From positions 1 to 38,907 of the IMG/VR virus record IMGVR_UViG_3300042465_004706: DNA of 38,907 bases, one strand, 5' to 3'. Below the pieces are notes generated by a model that saw nothing but the letters and a program-made list of their open reading frames with translations, was not told the DNA's origin and did no database searches. Below are positions 6,726 to 13,291 of this stretch, piece after piece. The translations under genes and the position numbers were made by a program. How positions within the stretch are numbered: the stretch's first letter is position 1; each line of letters begins with the position of its first letter. The DNA is from a virus.

Positions 6726-7191
6726 TTCCCGCGTTAGCAGCAGCTTTTTTGGCCCGCTTCCACTCTCTGGCTTTGCGTTGTATTTCTGCTTTTTGCTCTG
6801 GAGTGAGCTTTGCTCTCCATTCCCGAGATTTCTCAATGTGATGTTGCCGATTCTTTTCTCTTGCACGTTTGTTGCTTTCATTTTTGTTTTTTCTTCTTTG
6901 TTCCTTGGTTAGCGTTGGCTTGCGTCCGGGCCTCATTGGGTCCCGCGGCACAGTTATAGGTCGGTCGCTCGTTGGTTTAACTTTAGTTTTTTCTTTGTTT
7001 TCCTCTGTTTTTTTGGAGTTTGAACAAAGGAACTTGCCCTTGAAGGAGAAGCTCAGACCGCGTTTCTTCTCCCAGGCTTTCAATGCATCCATCATGGATG
7101 TCATCTTGTTGTCCATGTTGCACATGTAGATGCTCCCATTCGCTGGAAGATTGTCTTGCATGGCAATTGTTTTCTGTGCTGCGAATCTCAT
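6664..7191 (-). CDS. Lys/Arg-rich protein, possible nucleic-acid binder
   Basis: A 175-aa protein. The ATG at 7191 follows CTTAAAT three bases after the DnaB C-half stop. Residues about 85-155 are extremely basic and helical, with repeats such as REKNRQHHIEKSREWRAKL and KAREWKRAKK. This pattern is seen in the linker regions of phage DNA-binding and HNH-like proteins, but no HNH catalytic motif is visible. It overlaps the next helix-turn-helix gene by 62 bases. Confidence 0.55.
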   Translation of the reverse strand: MRFAAQKTIAMQDNLPANGSIYMCNMDNKMTSMMDALKAWEKKRGLSFSFKGKFLCSNSKKTEENKEKTKVKPTSDRPITVPRDPMRPGRKPTLTKEQRRKNKNESNKRAREKNRQHHIEKSREWRAKLTPEQKAEIQRKAREWKRAKKAAANAGNGGGTAGVSLANSNLPGKER

Positions 7192-7193
7192 AT

Positions 7194-7775
7194 TTAAGTA
7201 TTTAGGAATGATGCTGTTCTGCCGTTGAACCGGAGGTGGGTACTCACACCACAAGGTCCGTTGCGCTGGAAAGGTATAGACACTTTCCGATTCTCTTCGC
7301 CATCTATTTCGATGGCCATGATACAGGTGGCGTCCTGCTGGATGGCGCGGCTCTCACGAGCCTTGCCCTGCTCGTTAAGCTGGGTGATGCCGATCACTAG
7401 GCAGCCCAGTTCTAGGCCTAACAGGCGCAGCGAGCGGGACACTTCTGCCACCTCTCGCTCACGGGTGGCATCCTTGCCTAACTCACACCGCACTAGCTGT
7501 ATGTAATCCACAAACAACACACGCAGACCCATGGTCGTCTTGCTCATGGCCCGTGCCACAGAGCAGATGCTACCGATGTCGTACAGGTCGTCCCGGATGA
7601 TCAGGTCGCTCTTGTGCAACACGTTGAGCGCCTTCTGCATCCCGGTCAGTTCACCCTCAGTCTTGACACCTTCAGCCAAGGACCGGAGTGACACGTTGCC
7701 AATCCGTGCCACTAACCGGTCAATGATCTGGCTGGCCGGCATCTCAAGGGAGACAATCAAAACGCCTGTCTTCAT
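7194..7775 (-). CDS. dnaB: Replicative DnaB-type helicase, C-terminal half
   Basis: A 193-aa protein that starts exactly where the N-terminal half (10976-11638) stops in the DnaB fold. It carries the VLIVSLEM strand with the catalytic Glu11, Walker B VLFVDYIQL (residues 86-94), the TQLNEQ sensor region (131-136) and the arginine loop QRNGPCG (170-176). It lacks a Walker A. It has its own ATG overlapping the previous stop (ATGA) and an AGAGG Shine-Dalgarno site eight bases upstream, so it is translated as a separate protein. It should pair with the N-half to rebuild one RecA domain. Both the family and the split are clear in the sequence. Confidence 0.88.
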   Translation of the reverse strand: MKTGVLIVSLEMPASQIIDRLVARIGNVSLRSLAEGVKTEGELTGMQKALNVLHKSDLIIRDDLYDIGSICSVARAMSKTTMGLRVLFVDYIQLVRCELGKDATREREVAEVSRSLRLLGLELGCLVIGITQLNEQGKARESRAIQQDATCIMAIEIDGEENRKVSIPFQRNGPCGVSTHLRFNGRTASFLNT

Positions 7776-8032
7776 TTCTTGAACCTCTTTCCGTTGTCCT
7801 TGCGCAGTTCCTTACTGTTGTGGCTCTTATGGTCATTGTACTTCGTCACCAAGAAGTCCACGAAGACTTCCTCTGTGCTGAAGTGCATGGGTTGGGTCGC
7901 CAAGTGATCTATGAGATCCTGGCAGTTTTCCTTGCTGCCGATTAGCAGGACTTCCTGCACGATCTTTGGCCTGGGCAGGTGCTCGTAGCCTTCGTTAGTG
8001 ATGCTGCGCCGCAGTGCAACGTACTCTCTCAT
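7772..8032 (-). CDS. Small hypothetical protein between the helicase halves
   Basis: An 86-aa protein beginning MREYVALRRSITNEGYEHL, with a central LLIGSKENCQDLIDHLATQ segment (about residues 29-47) and a Lys-rich end. No family is recognised. Both ends overlap neighbours by four bases. It directly precedes, and is coupled to, the C-terminal helicase half. Confidence 0.55.
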   Translation of the reverse strand: MREYVALRRSITNEGYEHLPRPKIVQEVLLIGSKENCQDLIDHLATQPMHFSTEEVFVDFLVTKYNDHKSHNSKELRKDNGKRFKK

Positions 8033-8223
8033 TTGCTGCGCAGGTAATTCTTTGCGTTGTCTACGGCATCACAGATCCTGCTGCTGCGAATAGAGCGCAG
8101 GTCATCAAACAAAAGCTCTGAGCCCTCTATGAGTTGCCAGACCAGCCACTCAAGTTCCCTGACTCGTTTCTCAGCAGCTTCTGCTCTCCGATACTCTTTT
8201 GCGTAATCTACATCTGTAGCCAT
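8029..8223 (-). CDS. Small coiled-coil protein
   Basis: A 64-aa protein that is mostly one coiled coil (YAKEYRRAEAAEKRVRELEW) plus a short C-terminal helix. The start overlaps the previous stop (TAATG). It is one of a run of four very small coupled genes at 8029-8832. Function unknown. Confidence 0.5.
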   Translation of the reverse strand: MATDVDYAKEYRRAEAAEKRVRELEWLVWQLIEGSELLFDDLRSIRSSRICDAVDNAKNYLRSK

Positions 8224-8441
8224 TATCCCAGTGCCTCCCGTGCAATTTTTTCCATGCGATCAATTTGGCCCATCACAGTTTGGCTCATTAAAAGGCAGCA
8301 CTGTCCTTCATCTGTGATTCGTTCCAGCGCAAACTGAAGCATCTCAATACGCTTTTCTGCGTCTTTAAGATCCTGCCTTAGCGCAATGATAATCGACTCA
8401 GCCAAGTCAGGGTCACGCCGGTATTTCTCTTTCCAAGTCAT
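8223..8441 (-). CDS. Small coiled-coil protein, tandem paralogue A
   Basis: A 72-aa helical protein. Its segment RIEMLQFALERI and its end KIAREALG resemble those of the next gene upstream (KLEYALERI, AIAREALE). The two look like a diverged tandem duplication. ATGA overlaps the neighbour. No function is known. Confidence 0.5.
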   Translation of the reverse strand: MTWKEKYRRDPDLAESIIIALRQDLKDAEKRIEMLQFALERITDEGQCCLLMSQTVMGQIDRMEKIAREALG

Positions 8442-8632
8442 TCTAGTGCCTCCCGTGCTATTGCCCGCACCGCGTCCATGCGGTCAGGCAGGGTGATGAC
8501 GAAGTCGCAGTCGCGGATGCGTTCAAGTGCGTATTCGAGTTTCTCAATCCAATCCGCTGCATCTAACATCAAGCAGTCCTCATCAGATACGCCCATTTTG
8601 GCTGTGTCTCTCAGTTGTTGCACTAAGCTCAT
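8438..8632 (-). CDS. Small coiled-coil protein, tandem paralogue B
   Basis: A 64-aa protein. DAADWIEKLEYALERIRDCD (residues about 24-43) and RMDAVRAIAREALE (51-64) align with the gene at 8223-8441. Its start overlaps the previous stop. It is probably a tandem duplicate whose role is unknown. Confidence 0.5.
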   Translation of the reverse strand: MSLVQQLRDTAKMGVSDEDCLMLDAADWIEKLEYALERIRDCDFVITLPDRMDAVRAIAREALE

Positions 8633-8832
8633 TCGGTCATCTCCTTGTCGATGTCAGCCAGGTAAAACGTCTTACCGTTAACTGTTATGCGCGTTTCAAG
8701 CGGCCACACTGCTCCTGCTATTCCTAGCCCATTGCCTCCGCATGCAGAGGCTCCACCAGACCCACCAGAGGAAGTGCATTGAACTGCCGAGGATTTCTCG
8801 GTAGTTGCCGCGTTAATTTGTTCGTCAGTCAT
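8629..8832 (-). CDS. Small Gly/Ser-rich hypothetical protein
   Basis: A 67-aa protein starting at the ATG at 8832, two bases before the stop of the exonuclease gene is reached. It has a Gly/Ser-rich stretch (SSGGSGGASACGGNGLG, about residues 21-37) and a beta-like end (RITVNGKTFYLADIDKEM). No family is recognised. Confidence 0.5.
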   Translation of the reverse strand: MTDEQINAATTEKSSAVQCTSSGGSGGASACGGNGLGIAGAVWPLETRITVNGKTFYLADIDKEMTE

Positions 8833-8833
8833 A

Positions 8834-9601
8834 TTATTCAAACCTCGGAAGGATCAACTTAAACTCAGGCAACCCCGGCCACTCTTGGCCCTGCTCGCAC
8901 CGCTTAAAGTGCGCCAACTCCTCCTCGATGCGGGCGTTGGCGTTGTCTAGCACGCCGCTAGAGGGCCGCATGAACTGAGCCAAATGTGGTGCTTCCGTAT
9001 CGACAACGAGGAACCAAAAGCCTGGCACCTCGCTCAAGCCAGCAGCCTGCTGGAAGCCGTACTGATACCAAGCGGCCTGCACATCGTACCTGAAGCGGTT
9101 GAAGCTGCTGTCAAAGTTGCGGATGTCGTTCGTGGTCTTGAGATCGACCAAGCACGTCTCCCCATTGATAGTGGCGATCATGTCCGGCCGGCCCTTGCAC
9201 TTGATACCGTCACGCTCCCAGAAGATGCTAGCCTCAATGTTATCATCCTCCCAAGCACAGTGCTCCATGAGCGGAGCGCAGGAATTTAAACAGCCGTTGA
9301 TCATGGCCGCTTCATCACGGGTTACGATCACCCTGCCGATGTTGTTCTCACAGAATAGTTGCCACTCCTCCTTGCCGGCTTTTGTGCGCTTGTCCACATC
9401 TGGACCCACTGCGTAGTCCACGCGGCCTTCGAGCACTAGCGAGTGGATGAGCGTGCCCATCTCCATTGAGCGGGATGGCTTCCATTCCTGCTTCTTGCGG
9501 TGCTGGTAGTAGCTGGGCGCAACCGCGAAGTTGTCCAACTCGTGCTTGCTGAGCCCGGCCATCTGGCGGTACTCGGTCATGGGTATGTTCCTGTGTATCA
9601 T
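8834..9601 (-). CDS. RecE-like PD-(D/E)XK exonuclease
   Basis: A 255-aa protein of the RecE/lambda-exonuclease type. The N-terminal SKHELDNFAVAPSYYQHRKK is followed by GTLIHSLVLEG (His53). The catalytic core is GRPDMI (Asp140), LVDLKTT (Asp153, Lys155) and the QAAWYQYGF motif (175-183). Such 5'-3' exonucleases resect double-stranded DNA for single-strand annealing. No Red-beta/RecT annealase is visible, so the OB-fold protein at 13285-13962 or the host may supply that step. The ATG at 9601 follows CAACTAACATT, without a Shine-Dalgarno site. Confidence 0.85.
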   Translation of the reverse strand: MIHRNIPMTEYRQMAGLSKHELDNFAVAPSYYQHRKKQEWKPSRSMEMGTLIHSLVLEGRVDYAVGPDVDKRTKAGKEEWQLFCENNIGRVIVTRDEAAMINGCLNSCAPLMEHCAWEDDNIEASIFWERDGIKCKGRPDMIATINGETCLVDLKTTNDIRNFDSSFNRFRYDVQAAWYQYGFQQAAGLSEVPGFWFLVVDTEAPHLAQFMRPSSGVLDNANARIEEELAHFKRCEQGQEWPGLPEFKLILPRFE

Positions 9602-9619
9602 AATGTTAGTTGTTTAGTG

Positions 9620-9982
9620 TTAAGCCCAGACTTCCCAGTCGTTAGCGAGGATGTCTGCTAAAAGCAGATGCAAGATAGCTCCATGGCAATCTTTCAATGT
9701 CAGTTTAGTATTTCTCCAGTCAGCCCTGCAAATAAACGCAGCCCCAGTATTATTCAATTGCTTAAATGCCGTTTGGATATTCAGGTTACCATATTGAAGC
9801 TCTGGCTCATGGGGTACGCCTTCCCATTCGCGATCAATGAGGCAGCCAAAGTCCATGCCCCTAAGTTCAGTCACGGTCTTTAAGTGGTTCATGTTCCCTT
9901 TCCCACGGAACTTGTCTTTGATCCGCACCCTCCAGCCATCAGCCAACTTGTCCAGCAGTTCGTGTCTTGGTATGTCTATCAT
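9620..9982 (-). CDS. ADWRN-motif hypothetical protein, long paralogue
   Basis: A 120-aa protein overlapping the dNMP kinase stop by four bases. The first half contains basic and GMDFGCLIDREWEGV segments. The second half holds FICRADWRNTKLTLKDCHGA (about residues 83-102), shared with the gene at 4703-4942. Function unknown. Confidence 0.55.
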   Translation of the reverse strand: MIDIPRHELLDKLADGWRVRIKDKFRGKGNMNHLKTVTELRGMDFGCLIDREWEGVPHEPELQYGNLNIQTAFKQLNNTGAAFICRADWRNTKLTLKDCHGAILHLLLADILANDWEVWA

Positions 9983-10440
9983 TTTGTTAGTATTGCTTTG
10001 ATTTTGTTGTGTAGGTCTTCGATGGTGCCATCGTTGACTATCTCTATATCGGCAGGGATGTCGGCCTGCTTTAGCTCTGATTCGTGATTTCCTGAAATAA
10101 TTCCGGGCCGCACGATGCGGACGATGATGCCGCCAATGCTGCGCACATAGTCGGCCTCGTTCTGAAAGCGCACGTCTGTGAACACATGGTTGCCGAATCC
10201 CACGGTTTCCTCATGCACATAGTCCACCCAAATGGACTCCTTGTACGCCCTGCCGGCCATACCTAGGTTTTGCAGGAGCTTGCGCCCCCGTTCGTCCTTG
10301 AGTCCGTTCCAGCCAAAGTCGAAGGCGAGGTTTTTAACTTGGTCAGCAAACGCTACCCGCTGGAAGTATAACTTCTTTAGAGCGTCTGCCGCGGTGTCCT
10401 TGCCGCTGCCGGCTAGGCCGATGAGTCCGATGTGTTTCAT
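9979..10440 (-). CDS. Deoxynucleoside monophosphate kinase
   Basis: A 153-aa P-loop kinase. GLAGSGKDTAADAL (residues 8-21) is a textbook Walker A. It is followed by an RVAFADQVK segment (about 29-37), VFTDVRFQNEAD (about 98-109) and IVRIVRPG (about 117-124), as in T4 gene 1-like dNMP kinases. It supplies dNDPs for phage DNA synthesis. I take the ATG at 10440. A start at 10482 would add 14 residues encoded by the GTGTTCAATT repeats and would overlap the upstream gene. It sits inside the 3.2-kb block between the two helicase halves. Confidence 0.85.
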   Translation of the reverse strand: MKHIGLIGLAGSGKDTAADALKKLYFQRVAFADQVKNLAFDFGWNGLKDERGRKLLQNLGMAGRAYKESIWVDYVHEETVGFGNHVFTDVRFQNEADYVRSIGGIIVRIVRPGIISGNHESELKQADIPADIEIVNDGTIEDLHNKIKAILTK

Positions 10441-10441
10441 T

Positions 10442-10484
10442 GTGTTCAATTCGTGTTCAATTTGTGTTTTTATTGTGTTCAATT
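10442..10484. repeat. Three direct GTGTTCAATT repeats
   Basis: Copies lie at 10442-10451, 10453-10462 and 10475-10484, spaced 11 and 22 bases apart and so on one face of the helix. They cover the leader of the dNMP kinase gene and the end of the upstream gene. The same 10-mer appears at 179-188 and 38795-38804, in the leader of the pre-terminase gene. They may be protein-binding sites. Confidence 0.7.
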
Positions 10485-10681
10485 AGCCACTGCTCAAAGG
10501 CTTTCCAGACTTGCTTGTTGGGATTCTGGCAGCACCGCTCGCTTCCGTCTTTCTTGAGCCACAGCGGGCCAAGGTGCTTGTCGTAATCAAACCGCCAAAT
10601 CTTGCCGTTCACGATGACCTGTTGGTCGGCCAGGTCACAAACTGTGATGACAGTTGTGCTATCTAGCCAGATGTCTTTCAC
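10457..10681 (-). CDS. Conserved small phage protein
   Basis: A 74-aa protein starting with GTG at 10681, overlapping the previous stop as GTGA. It contains VNGKIWRFDYDKHLGPLWLK (about residues 24-43) and a CCQNPNKQVWKAFEQWL end (about 49-65). Short phage proteins with this pattern are, I believe, common, and I know no function. An upstream ATG would read back into the neighbouring gene. Confidence 0.6.
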   Translation of the reverse strand: MKDIWLDSTTVITVCDLADQQVIVNGKIWRFDYDKHLGPLWLKKDGSERCCQNPNKQVWKAFEQWLIEHNKNTN

Positions 10682-10989
10682 GGGTTCACCTCCAAGGCAC
10701 CACAGGCCACTACGGCACCGTGTTCGTTGCGGATCATCTTTGACGGTGAGCACAGGTCCTTCCGGTCTGGTAGCTGGATGCGCAGCAGGCCGGCAACGAT
10801 AAACATCGTGTCATCCAGTGGCTCCGGGACGTTCGAGAGGCCCAGCATTTTGCTGGTCATTAGCGGCACACCGTTGACGGTGCCCACCTGCTGGAGCTGT
10901 GTGTTGACTCGGGCAATGTAGCCGGACGGTTCCACGTCTGGATGCCCGCTGATTTTGATTGTATGAGGAGTAAGATTAACGAGTTTCAT
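10678..10989 (-). CDS. Conserved hypothetical protein (NLTPHTIKI type)
   Basis: A 103-aa protein beginning MKLVNLTPHTIKISGHPDVE, then PSGYIARVNTQLQQ. This start resembles a widespread small family in phages and bacteria that begins with 'NLTPH' and 'PSGxxARV' and has no assigned function. The ATG at 10989 lies within the last codons of the N-terminal helicase half (14-base overlap). It is therefore the first gene of the block that separates the two halves. Confidence 0.65.
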   Translation of the reverse strand: MKLVNLTPHTIKISGHPDVEPSGYIARVNTQLQQVGTVNGVPLMTSKMLGLSNVPEPLDDTMFIVAGLLRIQLPDRKDLCSPSKMIRNEHGAVVACGALEVNP

Positions 10990-11638
10990 TGAGTATGTTT
11001 GCGATGATGTTGATTGCCAGCATGGTTTTGCCGGACTTCTCGGGGCCGCCGATGACCAAGAAGTCACCGTAGCGGATGGGGGTTAGGTTATCGAGCTTGT
11101 CGTACCCGGTACGGATACGCTGAGTGTGGTCATCGCCTTCCTGGTAGCGAGTGATGGCGTCCATGATGAGCGCCTGGGTGTCCAGCCGAATGGGTGGCGT
11201 CATCTCACCGCGGATGCGCTCAATCCCGGTGGCCAGTCCGTTGACTAGCTCCGTGGTTGTGACATCAGCGGACTCAGCAAACTGCATGCCTTCGGAGAGC
11301 ACAGCCACTACGGCCCTCCGCTTGCTGGCATTCTTGACGATCTCCATGAGCCCTTTCAGGGCCCCGGCAATCGGCATGAGTGTGTACAACTCGGTCACCT
11401 CATGGAACTGCACACTGTCATTCCGTTCGCGCAGCTTTTCAAAGATGATTCTAACGTCACAAACTGCGCGGCGTGACACTTGATCTAACACCACTTCAAC
11501 TACATCACGGCTTAACGCATCATAAATGAATGCGGGATTAAAAGCAGCGTCACTTATTGAATTAAGAACAAGCTCGGGGTGGTTAAGTGTGATACTTGCA
11601 ATACCACGCTCCGCCTCCACGGGAGTTGGTATTTTCAT
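10976..11638 (-). CDS. dnaB: Replicative DnaB-type helicase, N-terminal half
   Basis: A 220-aa protein with a DnaB N-terminal helical domain (about residues 8-105, beginning AERGIASITLNHPELVL). It then has a linker and the start of the RecA-like domain (IRTGYDKLDNLTPIRYGDFL, about 174-193), and ends right after Walker A (GGPEKSGKT, 197-205) and its helix. Intact DnaB continues with the strand carrying the catalytic Glu. Here the stop comes first and that strand opens the gene at 7194-7775. The ATG at 11638 overlaps the helicase loader stop (TAATG) after AAAGG. It is neither an intein precursor nor a decayed end, since the fold boundary is precise. Confidence 0.88.
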   Translation of the reverse strand: MKIPTPVEAERGIASITLNHPELVLNSISDAAFNPAFIYDALSRDVVEVVLDQVSRRAVCDVRIIFEKLRERNDSVQFHEVTELYTLMPIAGALKGLMEIVKNASKRRAVVAVLSEGMQFAESADVTTTELVNGLATGIERIRGEMTPPIRLDTQALIMDAITRYQEGDDHTQRIRTGYDKLDNLTPIRYGDFLVIGGPEKSGKTMLAINIIANILNETR

Positions 11639-12285
11639 TACCAACCTTTCTGCGAAGTGTTGTTAGCTTCGAGCAGTGAACCTGACCGGCTTTTAAGCGA
11701 CTGCCGCTTCTCGCCCTGCGCCCTGCAAAGCCAAGCGTTGAGGTAGCGACTCATGCCCCGGCGGGTCTTGCGCTTGGTGGGGTTGCAGTCCATCCAGAGA
11801 CGAGCCTTCATCAGTTCAAGGTCCACCGTGGTCTGCCCAAAAGCTGAGCAGAAGTCTGAGTACAGATTTGGTGGCATGGAGTAGAGGCCGTCAGTGCACT
11901 TAAATTGCTCAAGGTTCTCCTCTCCCCCCTCACCTTCCCCACCCTCTTCCTTCCTTTCCCCCGTACCCCCTATCCTACCATCTCCCTCCCCATCCTCACC
12001 CACCCTCTTCTCTCCAGTGGTTTCACATGCGAGAGACTTGAGCCCAAGCTTCCGCAAAAACCTCTCGGCCTCAGCACCAGCAATGTAAGGCAAGTCTTCA
12101 AGCACCTCATCGCTTGACTTCGTTGATGGCGCGTCCGCAGCCGGAATGGCCGGTTCTGATGCCGCTTGTGGCTCGTCTGGTGTCACCGGAGCGGATGGCA
12201 TTGTGACAGCCGCAGAATCGAGCACAGGGATGTTGACCTCCATGACGGTGCCGGAAGGGTGAGTGATCTTGATGTTGATGTTCAT
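11638..12285 (-). CDS. Probable helicase loader / replisome organiser
   Basis: A 215-aa protein in three parts: a beta-rich start (residues 1-25), a Pro/Ala- and then Gly/Glu-rich linker (about 30-122, from a polypurine coding strand), and a C-terminal domain. The domain contains MKARLWMDCNPTKRKTRRGM (about 158-177), then SRYLNAWLCRAQ. Segments of this kind end phage replication proteins of the helicase-loader type. Direct coupling to the DnaB N-half supports the role. A perfect GAAGGAGGTG Shine-Dalgarno site precedes the ATG. Confidence 0.6.
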   Translation of the reverse strand: MNINIKITHPSGTVMEVNIPVLDSAAVTMPSAPVTPDEPQAASEPAIPAADAPSTKSSDEVLEDLPYIAGAEAERFLRKLGLKSLACETTGEKRVGEDGEGDGRIGGTGERKEEGGEGEGGEENLEQFKCTDGLYSMPPNLYSDFCSAFGQTTVDLELMKARLWMDCNPTKRKTRRGMSRYLNAWLCRAQGEKRQSLKSRSGSLLEANNTSQKGW

Positions 12286-12860
12286 TTCGCCACCTCCTTC
12301 GCTGCTGCGATGAGTGCGTCTGCTCCATCAAGTGCGTACTTGATCCAGTCGCCACTAACTTTTGTCACATACGTTGTGTTGGAAAACCTGCCGGCAACGA
12401 GCTGCGCAGCAATCTCTAGCCGGGTAGGCTCTGGGCGAACGAGCGCAACGGCAGCTGTGAGATTTGTCATAGCGGCCTTTTTCAAATCCTCAATGTGGTC
12501 TTCCAAGCGTGCCATTTCCTGATTTGAAGCGCCCCACCCCTTCTGCATCCTTTCCATTTCAGAAAAATATCCATCCCGTTCTGTGGTCAAAAGTTTAACT
12601 TTTGCTTCTAAGTCGAAAACCTCTTTACACGCTGCGCCTAATCTCTCTCGGTAGTCGTCGCGTTGATCTCGCAGAATCCCGTAGTCGTGCGGCGTGCGCT
12701 CGGAGATGGCCTGAGCCAGATCTGACTGCATCCGCTCGATCAAATCTGCCTGCTCTTGCAGCCTTGATGCGGCTTCCAATAGGTCGCGTTGCAAAATGGC
12801 GTCCATCTGGCCTGCCACCTTGCGTATGTTGTCAATGATTCTCTGTGTGCTTTGTGTCAT
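12282..12860 (-). CDS. Coiled-coil hypothetical protein
   Basis: A 192-aa protein, largely coiled coil (about residues 5-135, for example LLEAASRLQEQADLIERMQ). It ends in a small domain with DWIKYALDGADALIAAAKEV (about 171-190). The leader contains ACAAACAAACCAAACAT, the same AACAAAC-rich type as the rightward genes. It sits between the resolvase-like nuclease and the helicase loader, so a replication or recombination role is plausible but unproven. Confidence 0.55.
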   Translation of the reverse strand: MTQSTQRIIDNIRKVAGQMDAILQRDLLEAASRLQEQADLIERMQSDLAQAISERTPHDYGILRDQRDDYRERLGAACKEVFDLEAKVKLLTTERDGYFSEMERMQKGWGASNQEMARLEDHIEDLKKAAMTNLTAAVALVRPEPTRLEIAAQLVAGRFSNTTYVTKVSGDWIKYALDGADALIAAAKEVAK

Positions 12861-12961
12861 ATGTTTGGTTTGTTTGTTGGTCTGCGTGTTTTGACAGATG
12901 CGCAGCCCCTGGTGTTGCTATCCTTTTACGTGCGGCAGCACTCGCACACTCTGGCTGAGTT

Positions 12962-13291
12962 CTATTTGAGTCCCTCCATGCCTTCACGAAGTAACTGGAA
13001 GAACGTCCCCGCATCCATGGTAACCTTCCAGTGCTTACGGTCTTTCTTGTGAGCAACGATCCAGGCTTTCTTGCCTGCATCCCGCTCAGCTTGTTCGCAG
13101 GCTTTATCAAGGTTGAGCGCCTGCACACATTTGACTTCCATGTGCAGGTTCTTAAGCTCCTCGCAGATCACGTCCGGGCTGTCAGTGCCCCCGGCGAACT
13201 GCTGGCCCCGCCTTGCAGTGAAGCCAGCCTCGCGGAGTTCATCACGCCAGAGACGCTCGCCACGAGCCCCTTTAGCGCGGGAGTTTACCAT
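12962..13291 (-). CDS. Holliday-junction-resolvase-like PD-(D/E)XK nuclease
   Basis: A 109-aa protein with the compact archaeal-type resolvase plan: KGARGERLWRDEL (Glu12), RRGQQF, TDSPDVI (Asp40), MEVKCV (Glu52, Lys54), then a KKAWIVAHKKDRKHW segment. These enzymes cut branched DNA, here probably before packaging or in recombination with the RecE-like exonuclease. It overlaps the ssDNA-binding gene by seven bases. About 100 bp without a gene follow before 12860. Confidence 0.8.
   Translation of the reverse strand: MVNSRAKGARGERLWRDELREAGFTARRGQQFAGGTDSPDVICEELKNLHMEVKCVQALNLDKACEQAERDAGKKAWIVAHKKDRKHWKVTMDAGTFFQLLREGMEGLK

Noticed and set aside
6725-6790. A AAA AAG-like slippery run that might fuse the Lys-rich gene to the helix-turn-helix gene
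   Set aside because: The A6G run is present, but the second frame is +1 relative to the first, not -1, and no pause structure is evident. Separate starts are simpler.
7194-11638. Split intein or group I/II intron explaining the helicase break
   Set aside because: The N-half ends NILNETR and the C-half starts MKTG, with no Cys/Ser/Asn splice residues or intein blocks. No intron-encoded reverse transcriptase or endonuclease is visible in the intervening genes.
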